A DNA stretch of 64,000 nt from Marinagarivorans algicola (GTDB taxonomy: Bacteria; Pseudomonadota; Gammaproteobacteria; Pseudomonadales; Cellvibrionaceae): positions 1 through 64,000 of the forward strand of contig NZ_LGAK01000014.1 in assembly GCF_001292705.1 (NCBI RefSeq). The letters are read 5' to 3'. Position 1 is the first letter of the stretch. Each line of letters begins with the position of its first letter. Positions 63,748-64,000 of this stretch are shown here, one piece after another. The notes under the pieces were generated by a model, which worked only from the letters and a program-made list of their open reading frames with translations, was not told the origin of the DNA and ran no database searches. The position numbers and the translations under genes were made by a program.

Positions 63748-64000
63748 GTGAGTCAGCACTTTGTAGGCCTTACGGTTTCGCCCGAACAATTGCAAACCGC
63801 CATAAATCTTAACGCCCAAGCCGCGCTAGATGAGGATATTCAAAGCGGTGATATCACCGCCGAGCTCATCCCACAAGACACACGGATTACAGCGCGCGTG
63901 ATTACCCGCGAACAAACCACACTGTGTGGCAGCGCATGGGTCGATAAGGTCTATGCTTTATTGGCCGCGCAAAACCAAAGCCAAGCCAAAATCACGTGGC
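63748..64000 (+). CDS. nadC: nicotinate-nucleotide pyrophosphorylase, 5' part (runs off the window)
   Basis: The first 84 codons of quinolinate phosphoribosyltransferase, which makes nicotinate mononucleotide in NAD synthesis. Recognisable text is NLNAQAALDEDIQSGDITAE, LIPQDTRITARVITREQTTL and CGSAWVDKVY, matching the N-terminal domain of NadC (DxxxGDITxxLIP and CG). The start is GTG 63748, two bases after smpB, so the two are likely co-transcribed. The catalytic barrel is beyond the window. Confidence 0.88.
   Translation, partial: MSQHFVGLTVSPEQLQTAINLNAQAALDEDIQSGDITAELIPQDTRITARVITREQTTLCGSAWVDKVYALLAAQNQSQAKITW

Overview
The window looks like chromosome of a marine, polysaccharide-degrading gammaproteobacterium, probably of the Cellvibrionaceae (Saccharophagus/Teredinibacter/Cellvibrio-like). 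The reasons are moderate G+C, several TonB-dependent receptors, secreted lipoprotein glycoside hydrolases with a poly-serine linker, an oxyR-recG pair as in Pseudomonas, and typical gammaproteobacterial versions of yibL, gnd, ilvIH, smpB and nadC. No rRNA, tRNA, CRISPR array or complete insertion sequence was seen.

Layout. 1-1060: repeat-rich end with a probable gene remnant. 1063-10841 (minus): a mannan-use locus, namely a GH26 lipoprotein mannanase followed by two TonB-dependent receptors. 11576-13293 (plus): an RNA-repair / ribosome-rescue island. It has a short leader peptide with alternative hairpins and a terminator, an rtcB-type RNA ligase gene broken by a frameshift and a stop, and a small basic ORF with an intrinsic terminator inside its coding region and a hydrophobic tail, the architecture known for ArfA. 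13317-16629: cupin, glutathione S-transferase and flavin amine oxidase (minus) with a divergent TetR regulator; both main promoters carry the same candidate operator. 16644-19985: nitrilase-family hydrolase, RluA-type pseudouridine synthase and NSS transporter. 21154-25432: two convergent secreted phosphatases (PhoD-like with FnII/kringle-like modules; PhoA-like with glycogen-binding-like modules). 25829-33304: GH94 cellobiose phosphorylase, yibL, gnd and a GH5 cellulase lipoprotein, consistent with extracellular cellulose attack and intracellular phosphorolysis. 34589-41163: delta-class carbonic anhydrase, MltB-type lytic transglycosylase, YeeZ-like protein, oxyR (lacking Cys208) and recG. 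41951-48541 (minus): M3 peptidase, putative porin, and a kexin-like subtilase with a separate propeptide-like partner. 49546-54877: siderophore receptor, small membrane protein and PepSY protein, then a peroxiredoxin-like protein. 55440-60218: a four-gene plus-strand cluster (M42-like peptidase, RLAN/RimK ATP-grasp ligase, GNAT-C39 fusion, RMD1 family) that looks like an uncharacterised peptide-ligation system. 60279-64000: ilvIH (minus), smpB and the start of nadC.

A dispersed, transposase-less repeat family is found at about eight places. Its consensus ends are GTAACTATTCAG / CTGAATAGTTAC, and two copies have perfect 8-bp target duplications, so these are MITEs. Two genes appear to take their stop codon from or next to a copy. 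A second palindromic repeat occurs twice. All function calls come from reading motifs in the translated sequence; no database search was run.
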